The notes under the pieces: model-generated | Told to the model about the DNA's origin: nothing | The model's database searches: none | What the model saw: the letters and a program-made list of their open reading frames with translations, nothing else | Part shown: piece after piece, positions 16,805 to 24,992 of the stretch | Position numbering within the stretch: position 1 is the stretch's first letter | How the letters are laid out: every line of letters starts with the position of its first letter | Source of the DNA: Rhizobium sullae | Lineage (GTDB): Bacteria > Pseudomonadota > Alphaproteobacteria > Rhizobiales > Rhizobiaceae | Assembly (NCBI RefSeq): GCF_900169785.1 | Contig: NZ_FWER01000033.1 | Span: 57,319 to 104,297 of the forward strand | Direction: 5' to 3' | DNA length: 46,979 nucleotides | Translations under genes and position numbers: made by a program

Positions 16805-17481
16805 ACAGCGCTGCTTTCGGGACAACACTCGTGGTCGCACCTCATCCTGATGATGAGGTGCTCGGCGCTGGCGGCACGATGTCGAAGCTTTCGGCAGCTG
16901 GGAACGACGTGTTTGTCGCGATCGTCACCGAAGGAAAGCCACCCGCCTTCTCCGCAGCCATGGTCGCCAAGGTGCAGGCAGAATGCAGGCGCTCTCTCGA
17001 ACTCCTCGGGGTCAAGGAAACCGTCTGGCTCGGCTTTCCAGCCGCAGCGCTTTCCGAAATAGCACATTCCACGCTCAATGCCGCGTTGGGCGAATTGATC
17101 GCGCGGTTGCGCCCGCAAACGCTCATCATCCCATTCCTCGGTGACATGCATCTGGACCACCAGCTCATCTTTGCCTCCTGTCTTGTTGGCGCACGCCCCC
17201 ATCAGCCGCAATATCCGACACTTATCCTTGCCTACGAGACGTTATCGGAAACAAACTGGAACGCTCCCTATCTCACACCCTCTTTCGTGCCGAATGTCTT
17301 TGTCGACATCGAAGATCATCTGGAGCGAAAGCTTGAAGCAATGCGGTGCTACGCGTCCCAGATCCGCGATGCGCCGCATGAGCGGTCAATCGAAAGCCTG
17401 CGGGCGCTCGCGACCCTGCGAGGGGCTACCGTGCTGAGACGTGCCGCGGAAGCCTTTGTTCTTGTTAGATGCGTCTGTTGA
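16801..17481 (+). CDS. PIG-L/LmbE family N-deacetylase
   Basis: A 226-residue zinc-dependent deacetylase of the PIG-L family, which removes N-acyl groups from sugars. The metal motif is APHPDDEVLGAGG (H15, D17-D18), and the second metal motif is DMHLDHQ (H117, H120). The ATG at 16801 overlaps the formyltransferase stop by four bases and follows GGGGAAGCGGA; the frame is open further upstream only as overlap. Coupled translation with a formyltransferase suggests both act on the same amino sugar. One reading is that it frees an amino group which is then reacylated. It could instead act on the lipid-linked glycan. Confidence 0.88.
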   Translation: MNSAAFGTTLVVAPHPDDEVLGAGGTMSKLSAAGNDVFVAIVTEGKPPAFSAAMVAKVQAECRRSLELLGVKETVWLGFPAAALSEIAHSTLNAALGELIARLRPQTLIIPFLGDMHLDHQLIFASCLVGARPHQPQYPTLILAYETLSETNWNAPYLTPSFVPNVFVDIEDHLERKLEAMRCYASQIRDAPHERSIESLRALATLRGATVLRRAAEAFVLVRCVC

Positions 17482-17525
17482 GGATGAATTCGGATCAGTG
17501 CCGATGACCGGCAAGCGAGGGAAGG

Positions 17526-18716
17526 ATGCCAAAGTGGCCAGTTTATAGCGAAGAGCAAATCGAGGAGGTGGCCGAGGTCTTGCGATCGGGTCGCGTAAAC
17601 GCCTGGACAGGGCCCTACGTCGAGGCTTTCGAACAAGCCTATGCGGAATTCCTCGGCAACCGACGGGCCATTGCGCTCGCGAATGGAACCGTCGCGCTCG
17701 ATCTTGCCCTGTTCGCGCTCGCCTTGGCGCCGGGCGATGAGGTCATCGTCACGCCCCGCAGCTTTGTTGCATCCGGTGCATGCGTACCATTCAGTGGCGG
17801 CGTCCCGATTTTTGCCGATGTCGATCCTGAGAGCCAGAACCTCACTGCTGCTTCCATCGAAGCGAAGATAACCCCGCACACAAAGGGTCTGATTGTGGTC
17901 CATCTTGCCGGTTGGCCGTGCGACATGCCCGAAATTATGCGCCTCGCCCGGCGGCATGGACTGTGGGTGATCGAGGATTGTGCTCAAGCCCATGGGGCTG
18001 AAATCGACGGAAAGCCCGTTGGCAGCTTTGGCGATATCGCGGCTTTTTCGTTCTGCCAGGACAAGATCATAACGACGGGAGGAGAAGGTGGGCTCATCTC
18101 GATGAATGACGACGCGCTTTGGTCGCGGGCCTGGAGCAGAAAAGATCACGGGAAATCCTACGACACGGTCATAAGAACCAAGGACCAAACGGGGTTTCGT
18201 TGGCTGCACGAGTCAATTGGTACGAACCTTCGAATGACCTCGATCCAAGCCGTGCTGGGGCTGCACCAACTGAAGCGGCTTTCCTCGTCGCGCGACATTA
18301 GGAGCAAAAACGCTGCAATCTTGGCGGAGGCGCTCTCAGAAATCGATGCGCTGCGGGTGCCAGTCCCGGAACCCCGGCTGCGGCATGCCTACTACCGCTT
18401 CTATGTCTTTGTTAGGCCCGATAAACTCAGCGCCGGCCATGACCGGGATCGTCTGATTGCCGAGATCAACGCCGAAGGGGTTCCCTGCTTTTCCGGCAGT
18501 TGCTCCGAAATATATCTCGAGAGATGTTTTTCTGATCTCGGTCTTTCGCCAAAGGAACGCCTGTCGACGGCCCAGATGTTGGGTGAGACGAGTTTGGCCT
18601 TCCTTGTCGACCCCACGATCGACGGAAGAACGATGCGCGCGAACGCAGAGATCGTCGCAACTGCCGTCAAGCGTGCGACAGCAGATGCACCAAAGCTCAG
18701 CGCGGCGGATGCTTAA
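17526..18716 (+). CDS. DegT/DnrJ/EryC1/StrS family sugar aminotransferase
   Basis: A 396-residue PLP enzyme expected to aminate the 4-keto sugar made by the dehydratase at 3,994, with glutamate as the usual donor. Family motifs are ALANGTVALDLAL (50-62), VIVTPRSFVASG, VIEDCAQAHGA (148-158, with D151 to hold the PLP ring) and GDIAAFSFCQDKIITTGGEGG, where K180 is the Schiff-base lysine. Length is normal for the family. The ATG at 17526 follows GAGGGAAGG; 44 bases separate it from the deacetylase. It would be the PglE-like step of the proposed amino-sugar pathway. Confidence 0.9.
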   Translation: MPKWPVYSEEQIEEVAEVLRSGRVNAWTGPYVEAFEQAYAEFLGNRRAIALANGTVALDLALFALALAPGDEVIVTPRSFVASGACVPFSGGVPIFADVDPESQNLTAASIEAKITPHTKGLIVVHLAGWPCDMPEIMRLARRHGLWVIEDCAQAHGAEIDGKPVGSFGDIAAFSFCQDKIITTGGEGGLISMNDDALWSRAWSRKDHGKSYDTVIRTKDQTGFRWLHESIGTNLRMTSIQAVLGLHQLKRLSSSRDIRSKNAAILAEALSEIDALRVPVPEPRLRHAYYRFYVFVRPDKLSAGHDRDRLIAEINAEGVPCFSGSCSEIYLERCFSDLGLSPKERLSTAQMLGETSLAFLVDPTIDGRTMRANAEIVATAVKRATADAPKLSAADA

Positions 18717-18717
18717 G

Positions 18718-19431
18718 ATGCCAAAACCAGTATTTTGCCGGTATAGTGAACTCACTCCCTCGGCGGTCAACGTCGAATATCAGGTCCATACAAACTGGAC
18801 AGACGGGCAAGCAAGCTCTGCTGCAATTCTGGAAGAAGCCGCTCGCATCGGCCTTGGCGCCATTGCATTTACTGAACATGTTCGACGATCAACTGACTGG
18901 TTTGACAGCTTCGCAGCAGAGATAAGAGAAATCGCACATGCCTATCCTGCCATGAAGGTCTTTGTAGGATCGGAGGCCAAGGCATTGGATGAAGCCGGAA
19001 CACTTGATATATCGCCCTCGGTGCAGCAGGGCTCAGATATCGTATTGGGCGTCGTACATCGGTTTCCCGACGGGAATGGCGACTACCTTGACTTCAATAA
19101 AATCTCTGCGGCCGAGACAGCGGCCATAGAGTTCCAGCTTTCGATGGGCTTGATCAAACATGCGCCGATCGACGTGCTTGGCCATCCAGGAGGCATGTAT
19201 CAGCGCCGCCACGGGGCTTTTCCCGCCGAGTACTTCGCGCAAATGATGGAAGCGTCGCTCGAGCGAGGAATAGCAATCGAAATAAACTCTTCATATCTGG
19301 TCGACACTGCGACGTTCGTCGAACTTTGTCGGCAGATCGATCCGATCGTGTCGATCGGCTCCGACGCGCATCGCATCGACCAGCTCGGGCAGTGCCGGGA
19401 TATTCTGAGAACTATGGGGGTTGGGCGGTGA
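18718..19431 (+). CDS. PHP-domain phosphoesterase-like protein
   Basis: A 237-residue PHP-superfamily protein, usually metal-dependent phosphoesterases. Visible ligands are H24 (YQVHTNWTDG), H54 (FTEH), E86 (GSEAK), H114 (GVVHRF), H156 (LGHPGG), and D216 and H218 (GSDAH). The first histidine of the usual HxH is glutamine (Q22). The ATG at 18718 lies one base after the aminotransferase stop; ATG 18709 is an alternative. The stop overlaps the ATP-grasp GTG start by four bases. Its role is unknown; dephosphorylating a sugar intermediate or cleaving a by-product of the neighbouring ligase are possible readings. Confidence 0.8.
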   Translation: MPKPVFCRYSELTPSAVNVEYQVHTNWTDGQASSAAILEEAARIGLGAIAFTEHVRRSTDWFDSFAAEIREIAHAYPAMKVFVGSEAKALDEAGTLDISPSVQQGSDIVLGVVHRFPDGNGDYLDFNKISAAETAAIEFQLSMGLIKHAPIDVLGHPGGMYQRRHGAFPAEYFAQMMEASLERGIAIEINSSYLVDTATFVELCRQIDPIVSIGSDAHRIDQLGQCRDILRTMGVGR

Positions 19432-20402
19432 AGGTACTCGTCACTGGCGCTGGGGCGCTCCTTGGACAAGGCATTATCCGCAGCCTTCAGCGATCAAATT
19501 TGAATGCCACCATCGTCGTTGCCGATCCCAGCCCTCTCGCCGTCGGCCTGTATTGGGGAGATGTGCCATATCTCATTCCGATGGCCAACGATCCCGCATA
19601 CTTCGAACGGATTTGCGTTGTCATTGAGCGCGAGCGGCCGGACGTCGTTATTCCAGGCACCGATGTCGAGCTTCACGCTTTTGCGGCGCACCGGGAATTT
19701 CTTGAAGCGACCTACGGCACGCGCGTCATCATCAGCTCGCCGCGGGTCGTTGAAATTGCGGACGATAAGTGGCTGACGGCTCAGTTTCTCGAAAGCGAAG
19801 GCTTGGGTTTTGTTCCATCATGTCTACCGGGCAACGAACATGACCTCATCGCAACGGTCGGATTTCCGCTCATCGTCAAGCCACGCGTCGGCGCCCGCTC
19901 GATCGGAGTACGCGTCATTCACTCGGATGGCGAACTGCAGGCCGCAATTGATGAACAGCCTTGCTGTGTCATTCAGAAATACGTCGGAACGCCTGAGACG
20001 GAGTATACGGCCGGAACTTTGACGTTTGAGGGCAAGTGCGCCGCGTCTATTGTCATGCGCCGCGACCTGCGGGACGGTAACACATACCGCGCATTCGCTG
20101 AGCCGTACGGTGAACTCAACGAGGCCGTAGAACGCGCGGCTACGATATTGAACGCGTTCGGCCCCGCCAACTTTCAGTTCCGTCTTGACGATGGAGCCGT
20201 CAGAATCTTTGAAATTAACGGCCGCTTCTCCGGGACCACTGGCATACGCGTGCACGCCGGTTTCAACGAAGTCGAGATGTGCATTCGGCACATCCTTTTT
20301 GATGAGCCCATCATCCAACCAGCGGTTCTGCCCGTGACGGTGCTTCGTCATTGGTCGGAGACCGTTTTGATGAACAGCGACTTACTTGAACCACGACAAT
20401 GA
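19428..20402 (+). CDS. ATP-grasp domain ligase (CarB/PylC-like)
   Basis: A 324-residue ATP-grasp enzyme, a class that joins a carboxylate to an amine or similar nucleophile through an acyl phosphate. An N-terminal Rossmann-like domain (VLVTGAGALLGQGI, PDVVIPGTDVE) precedes the ATP-binding part, with PLIVKPRVGARSIGV (K151), VIQKYVG and the metal site VRIFEINGRFSGTTG (E262, N264). The GTG at 19428 overlaps the PHP-protein stop as GTGA, so they are translationally coupled. Its end overlaps the epimerase ATG in the same way. Sitting among amino-sugar genes, it may attach an amino acid or other acid to the sugar nitrogen; the substrate is not visible. Confidence 0.82.
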   Translation: MKVLVTGAGALLGQGIIRSLQRSNLNATIVVADPSPLAVGLYWGDVPYLIPMANDPAYFERICVVIERERPDVVIPGTDVELHAFAAHREFLEATYGTRVIISSPRVVEIADDKWLTAQFLESEGLGFVPSCLPGNEHDLIATVGFPLIVKPRVGARSIGVRVIHSDGELQAAIDEQPCCVIQKYVGTPETEYTAGTLTFEGKCAASIVMRRDLRDGNTYRAFAEPYGELNEAVERAATILNAFGPANFQFRLDDGAVRIFEINGRFSGTTGIRVHAGFNEVEMCIRHILFDEPIIQPAVLPVTVLRHWSETVLMNSDLLEPRQ

Positions 20403-21313
20403 TGAAGATCGCCATCACGGGGGCCACCGGCTTCATTGGAAGCAAGTTAGCACGAACGGCGCTTTCGAGGGGAATTAGCGTCGTCGCGCTCGTTCGGGAC
20501 GTAACACGATGCTCCGTTCCGCGTTCCAAATCACTTGAGATTTTACCCTGGCACTTAGGTCAGCCACTGCCGAAGCTTCGCGATGTGCAAGCGGTATTTC
20601 ATCTTGCCGCAGTGATTCCCAACGACCTAAGCGACCCTGGAGCGGCGCCACTTTGCTTCCAAAACAATACCATTTCCGCCCTTCAACTTGCAACGGATGC
20701 AGCCCAGCAAAGGATTGGTCACATCATCCATTTTAGCTCGGGTCAGGTTTATACCCGCTCCCAGGTGCCGGCGCATGAGGATTCGCCCGCCTATCCCGTG
20801 GAGCGGGCAACCTATTATCTGGCGAGCAAGCTCGCTGGTGAACTCTGCTTGGCGGCGGCGGCGCGCGCAGGGACGGTTGTTGCGACCATCCTGCGTCTTG
20901 GATCTGTCTATGGACCCGGAATGCATCCGCGCGGAATGCTGCCCACCTTCATCGCCAATCTTGTGCGCAATACTCCCGTCATTATCGATCAGGGCGGTGT
21001 CTACACTGCCGATTTCATTCATGTCGACGACGTCGTGGAACTCGCGCTCAAGATGATCGAGGCGCCGTTCGACGGGTTGCTCAACGTTGGTTCAGGTGCC
21101 GGGCGTTCCTCGCTCGAAGCGGCTGTCATCCTTGCTGAGGCGCTGGGCGCCGATCCGGCCCTGATCACAGTACGCGGTGTTGCAAAGAACGCAGGTTTTG
21201 CTCCGCTCAGTATATTGAGAGCGCGGAAACTCTTTGATTTCAATCCAATGCAGCTCGAAGCAGGCATTGCCAAATGGAAGGCGAGCGGTCAGCTGGCAAA
21301 TTCGTTCAGATGA
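20399..21313 (+). CDS. NAD-dependent epimerase/dehydratase (extended SDR)
   Basis: A 304-residue extended short-chain dehydrogenase likely acting on a nucleotide sugar as epimerase, reductase or dehydratase. It has ITGATGFIGSKL for NAD(P) binding (residues 6-17), FHLAAVIP, HFSSGQVY, and the catalytic Y140-x3-K144 in TYYLASK. LRLGSVYGPGMHPRG and DFIHVDDVVELAL follow at the expected places. ATG 20399 overlaps the ATP-grasp stop by four bases and completes the coupled run. Its last 25 bases overlap the convergent GMC oxidoreductase. The exact reaction cannot be read; a 4-keto reductase or C4 epimerase role would fit the locus. Confidence 0.87.
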   Translation: MMKIAITGATGFIGSKLARTALSRGISVVALVRDVTRCSVPRSKSLEILPWHLGQPLPKLRDVQAVFHLAAVIPNDLSDPGAAPLCFQNNTISALQLATDAAQQRIGHIIHFSSGQVYTRSQVPAHEDSPAYPVERATYYLASKLAGELCLAAAARAGTVVATILRLGSVYGPGMHPRGMLPTFIANLVRNTPVIIDQGGVYTADFIHVDDVVELALKMIEAPFDGLLNVGSGAGRSSLEAAVILAEALGADPALITVRGVAKNAGFAPLSILRARKLFDFNPMQLEAGIAKWKASGQLANSFR

Positions 21314-22866
21314 TCGGAAAGGCGGTGGGCGAGAGCCACGATCGTGAGGGTCGGGGTGTCGTTCCCCGCGGTTGGAAAAACGGAACTTCCTGCCACGAAA
21401 AGGTTTGAAACCCCATGCACGCGGCAATTGCGGTCGACAACGCCGCGCGCGGGATGGTCATGCATTCGGGTTGTTCCCATATGATGCCAAGTCCACATTG
21501 GATTTTGCAAAACGTCCCATTCTTCCTGGGTTACAAGAAGTTCTCCGAGACCGCTGACGCGCATCTCGTTCTGCAAAATGGCAATTGTACGTTTCAGGCT
21601 GTCGAGGGTAGACCCAGATAGATGCCAGGACAGCGACACAAGGGGCAGGCCGTAGCGGTCTTTCTTGTCTGACAGCGCGAGCCGGCTTTCGAAGCAAGGT
21701 TCAGGCTCGATGAAATGATGCAGTCGAAAGCCGCGAACAAGTGAAGGCGGCCTGAGCAGATGCATTCCGCTGGTCCACGTCATATGCTTCGGTGATATTG
21801 AGGGAAAGCCCCCCCGACCTGATAGAATGAGCCTATCACGCGCGTTCAGGAGCGATAGCCGATAATCGTCATAGGCGCGCTGGCTCTGACCGAGAAAGCA
21901 TGGCTCTACCCATGCGCGATAGTTCAGCAGCGCTTCCTTCGCATGAATTTCGAACGGCAGCGTCAGGCCATTAACCACATAGCCGCCGGCGTCGCGCCAC
22001 CCCAATGTCCGCGCCATGCGGTGGCGTCTCGTAACGCGGACACGGTCGAGTCGTGCGAAAACTCTTTGGACATATTTATTCGACGGGAACAGGGTCCCGA
22101 TTGTAAAGCGAGGGTGATCCATGAAATATCGACCAACCAAGCCGGGTTCTCTTTGTGCGGCAAGATTGGAAATCATCAAGAGCCGGGCATTTTCAATCCC
22201 GCCCGCTGCAATGACGAAGGCGCGGGCCCTCACTCGAAACGTCCTTCCGTGACGATCTATGCAGAGGGCCGCTGCTATCGTGGATTGCCCCGGCGCAAAC
22301 TCCAAACTGAGAACCGTTGCATCAAAAAATAAATCAACGCTCGTTGAGCTTTTGACGGGCTCACGAAAATGACGTCCAAGCCGGTGATTATTACACAATC
22401 CAACGGAATCAGTCGCAATGATCGGCGATTGCGCAGGAAACAATCGCTGACGCTCGCCAAGAAGGCTAACGTCCCCGAGACCGAGCGTTTGGCAGGCGCG
22501 CTCATAATAGGGACCCAAGTGCTCGAGATCGAATGGCCAGCCGCTATTGCCGACCCATGTCCTTTCGACAAAATCCTGTCGATCCAGCGGCTTGCAGAAA
22601 CCTCCCCATCCCAGTTGCTGCGTGCTCCCGCCAAGACCCTTCAAGCGGGTTGTCGCCAACGAAGCATATGGGAGTCCGCCGTCATGGCCGTCACCCGAAA
22701 AATTCGGCTGTCCCTGTCCATCGACGCCGCCGCTTTCAAGCACGCAAACCGACAAGGATCTCTTAAGGAAATTGGATGCTATTGTCAGGCCACTTGCGCC
22801 GGCCCCGACAATGCATAGATCGAACGAAAGCTCCGCTGGAGCGCTACTGGCAGATTCGATGCCCAT
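21289..22866 (-). CDS. GMC-type FAD-dependent oxidoreductase
   Basis: A 525-residue flavoprotein of the glucose-methanol-choline family. The FAD site is FDLCIVGAGASGLTIASNFL near residues 15-34, followed by LKGLGGSTQQLGWGG. The C-terminal active region is HHMGTTRMHDHPARGVVD, then NLFVAGSSVFPTAGNDTPTLTIVALAHR, with the conserved His and Asn positions. No signal peptide is evident. It is convergent with the epimerase gene and begins just left of a long inverted repeat. It may oxidise a sugar hydroxyl, as several GMC enzymes do, but its link to the polysaccharide rests on location only. Confidence 0.85.
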   Translation of the reverse strand: MGIESASSAPAELSFDLCIVGAGASGLTIASNFLKRSLSVCVLESGGVDGQGQPNFSGDGHDGGLPYASLATTRLKGLGGSTQQLGWGGFCKPLDRQDFVERTWVGNSGWPFDLEHLGPYYERACQTLGLGDVSLLGERQRLFPAQSPIIATDSVGLCNNHRLGRHFREPVKSSTSVDLFFDATVLSLEFAPGQSTIAAALCIDRHGRTFRVRARAFVIAAGGIENARLLMISNLAAQREPGLVGRYFMDHPRFTIGTLFPSNKYVQRVFARLDRVRVTRRHRMARTLGWRDAGGYVVNGLTLPFEIHAKEALLNYRAWVEPCFLGQSQRAYDDYRLSLLNARDRLILSGRGGFPSISPKHMTWTSGMHLLRPPSLVRGFRLHHFIEPEPCFESRLALSDKKDRYGLPLVSLSWHLSGSTLDSLKRTIAILQNEMRVSGLGELLVTQEEWDVLQNPMWTWHHMGTTRMHDHPARGVVDRNCRVHGVSNLFVAGSSVFPTAGNDTPTLTIVALAHRLSDHLNEFAS

Positions 22867-22888
22867 TCATCCCCCGACTATCAACGGT

Positions 22889-22923
22889 TCCCATCAAATT
22901 TTAGAAGGCCGCATTTGATGGGA
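22889..22923. repeat. 11-bp perfect inverted repeat upstream of the GMC oxidoreductase gene
   Basis: TCCCATCAAAT (22889-22899) and ATTTGATGGGA (22913-22923) are exact reverse complements separated by 13 bases. The repeat begins 23 bases upstream of the ATG at 22866. It could be an operator or a hairpin in the leader RNA. No T-run follows on either strand, so a terminator is less likely. The rest of the 188-base gap to 23,054 shows nothing I recognise. Confidence 0.6.
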
Positions 22924-23054
22924 CGACATGCCATCGCCGAAGAATTCCGGCTGCGCATCTTTCCTGCTGCCGAAGTCGTTGATGGTAACAAGCGGACAAT
23001 CACACCTCGGCTGCGTTCACGCGGCAGCCAGCGCTGCAGATCGTTGTGGACTGC

Positions 23055-24422
23055 TCAGACGGTCTTCAAATCTCCCAGCACCGTTGGGATCAGTTCCGAG
23101 ATGGTCGGATGGATCGGCACCGACCATTGCAGGGCAGGGTAGGTCGTGCCGGCATTCATTGCATCGATGATGCCGTGGATCGCCTCGTCACCCTCGATGC
23201 CGAGGATCGCGGCGCCGAGGATCTGCTTGGTTTCAGCATCCGCGATAATCTTCATGAAACCTTGCGTCTCGCCACGTTCATTGGCGCGGCCGACGCGGCT
23301 CATCGGGCGTGTCGAAATCATGATCTTTTTGCCGGAAAAGCGTGCTTCCTTCTCCGTGATGCCTGCACGGCCGAGCGGCGGATCGATATAGAGCGCATAG
23401 GCTGGAATGCGGCTGCTCACCCTGCGGTCGCCGCCATCCAGCAGGTTAGCCGCAGCGATCTCGAAATCATTGTAGGAAGTATGCGTGAAAGCCCCACGGC
23501 CGTTGCAGTCGCCAAGCGCGAAGATGCCCTCGACATTGGTCATCAGCCTGTCGTCGACTGTGATGTACCCGCGCTTGTCCGTCGCAACGCCGGCGGCATC
23601 GAGGCCGAGATCGTCGGTGTTCGGCCTGCGGCCGGTTGCAATCAGCACATGGCTGGCCCCGATTGCCGGCCTGCCGGCGCCAGTGCTGACGTCAACGCCA
23701 TCGCCTCTCTTCGCAAAGGCGATACCATCCGCATTCGTGTGAACTGCGATACCTTCCGCGCGCAGAATGTCCTCGATTGCGTCGGAGATATCCTCGTCCT
23801 CACGGGAGGCAAGTTTCGGTCCGCGTTCGACGACGGTGACTTTGGCGCCGAAGCGGCGGTACATCTGCGCGAATTCGAGGCCAATATAGCTGCCGCCGAT
23901 GACGGCGAGATGGCGTGGCAGCGTGTCGAGGTAGATTATCGACGTGCTGGTGAGGTAGTCGATATCCTTAAGACCGGGAAAATCCGGAATGACCGGGCGG
24001 GCGCCGACATTCAGAAAGACTTGCGGCGCGGTCAGCGTCTCGCCATTGACCGAAACCGTCTTCGGGCCGGTGAATTGCGCCTGGCCGTAGACGACGTCCG
24101 CCGTCTCCATACCGTCGAACCAACCGATCAGGCCGTTGCGGGCATCCATGATGACGGTCTCGGCGCGCTTGCGTACGATCTTCATGTCGACGTCGATCCC
24201 ACCGGTGATCTTTACGCCGTAGTCGGCGCCGCGGCGGGCGACATGTGCAGCACGAGCGCTGGCAACAAGCGTCTTCGTCGGCATGCAGCCGGCATTGACG
24301 CAGGTGCCGCCGAGATATTTGCGCTCGATCAGCGCCACCTTCATGCCCTTCCCGGCCATGCGGGCGGCGAGGAAGGGTCCAGACTGACCGGCCCCGATGA
24401 AGATCGCGTCATAATTTTTCAT
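23055..24422 (-). CDS. FAD-dependent pyridine nucleotide-disulfide oxidoreductase (mercuric reductase/lipoamide dehydrogenase family)
   Basis: A 455-residue cytoplasmic flavoprotein. FAD binding is YDAIFIGAGQSGPFLAARM (4-22). The redox-active disulfide is GGTCVNAGCMPTK (C41, C46). The NAD(P) site is LAVIGGSYIGLEFAQMY, a second FAD motif is GIFALGDCNGRGAF, and the C-terminal catalytic region is VPIHPTISELIPT. It lacks the N-terminal metal-binding domain and the C-terminal cysteine pair of true mercuric reductases, so its substrate is open. The frame runs far upstream to 25,928, but homology starts at the ATG at 24422, which overlaps the DUF4126-like stop as ATGA. Confidence 0.88.
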   Translation of the reverse strand: MKNYDAIFIGAGQSGPFLAARMAGKGMKVALIERKYLGGTCVNAGCMPTKTLVASARAAHVARRGADYGVKITGGIDVDMKIVRKRAETVIMDARNGLIGWFDGMETADVVYGQAQFTGPKTVSVNGETLTAPQVFLNVGARPVIPDFPGLKDIDYLTSTSIIYLDTLPRHLAVIGGSYIGLEFAQMYRRFGAKVTVVERGPKLASREDEDISDAIEDILRAEGIAVHTNADGIAFAKRGDGVDVSTGAGRPAIGASHVLIATGRRPNTDDLGLDAAGVATDKRGYITVDDRLMTNVEGIFALGDCNGRGAFTHTSYNDFEIAAANLLDGGDRRVSSRIPAYALYIDPPLGRAGITEKEARFSGKKIMISTRPMSRVGRANERGETQGFMKIIADAETKQILGAAILGIEGDEAIHGIIDAMNAGTTYPALQWSVPIHPTISELIPTVLGDLKTV

Positions 24423-24880
24423 GGCACAGCCCCCACAATCAGCAGCGCGCCGCCGATGGCGACGGCATCCTCGATAAGTGCTGCCGGCAAATCCTTGCCG
24501 AAAGCGGCCGCGAGTTTTGCGCGGATGGTGGCGCCGCCGAGCGTGCCAACGACTGCGCCGACGATGCCGGCGACAAGACCGGCTATCAGGGAACCGCCCG
24601 GTGCGCCGATCATGGCACCGGCCAGTGCACCCATGATGATGCGCGCACCGAATTGCATCGGCACCTTGCGGCTCGGCGTCGTCGGCAGTTGGTCGGTTAT
24701 CAATTCGACGGCGGCAAGCAGGGTCAAAACCCACGGCGTCCACCGGTAGCCCATGAAGGCCAGAGGTGTCTGAGAGACGTCGAACCAACCGAGTGCGGCG
24801 CCCCAGGCGACAGCAGCTGGCGCAGTCATGGCTCTGAGGCCGGCAACAATTCCAATCAAGAAAGCAAGAAACAGAAGCAT
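24419..24880 (-). CDS. DUF4126-like small integral membrane protein
   Basis: A 153-residue hydrophobic protein resembling the DUF4126 family, with no established function. It starts MLLFLAFLIGIVAGLRAMTAPA and has about four membrane segments. One is a glycine-rich stretch, IIMGALAGAMIGAPGGSLIAG, followed by another (LVAGIVGAVVGTLGGA). The frame is open to 25030, but the ATG at 24880 follows GGGAAGG by eight bases and starts the hydrophobic part. It overlaps the flavoprotein gene by four bases, so the two are surely cotranscribed. That pairing suggests a shared membrane-redox role, which is inference. Confidence 0.75.
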   Translation of the reverse strand: MLLFLAFLIGIVAGLRAMTAPAAVAWGAALGWFDVSQTPLAFMGYRWTPWVLTLLAAVELITDQLPTTPSRKVPMQFGARIIMGALAGAMIGAPGGSLIAGLVAGIVGAVVGTLGGATIRAKLAAAFGKDLPAALIEDAVAIGGALLIVGAVP

Positions 24881-24992
24881 ATGACAGACCCTTCCCCCAA
24901 TCGGGCCGTTGCAACGACGGCAGCGTGGCACAATCTCCGAGTGGTTGCAATTCGCTCCATGGCCGATCTGCAAAATGCGAAGGGAGCATCGA

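Noticed and set aside
22915..23142. A 75-codon plus-strand frame in the gap between the GMC gene and the flavoprotein.
   Set aside because: It overlaps the flavoprotein's 3' end, its start lies inside the inverted repeat, and no family is recognised.
23055..24422. Naming the flavoprotein a mercuric reductase.
   Set aside because: It has the shared CxxxxC disulfide, but no metal-binding N-terminal domain, no C-terminal cysteine pair, and no mer genes nearby.
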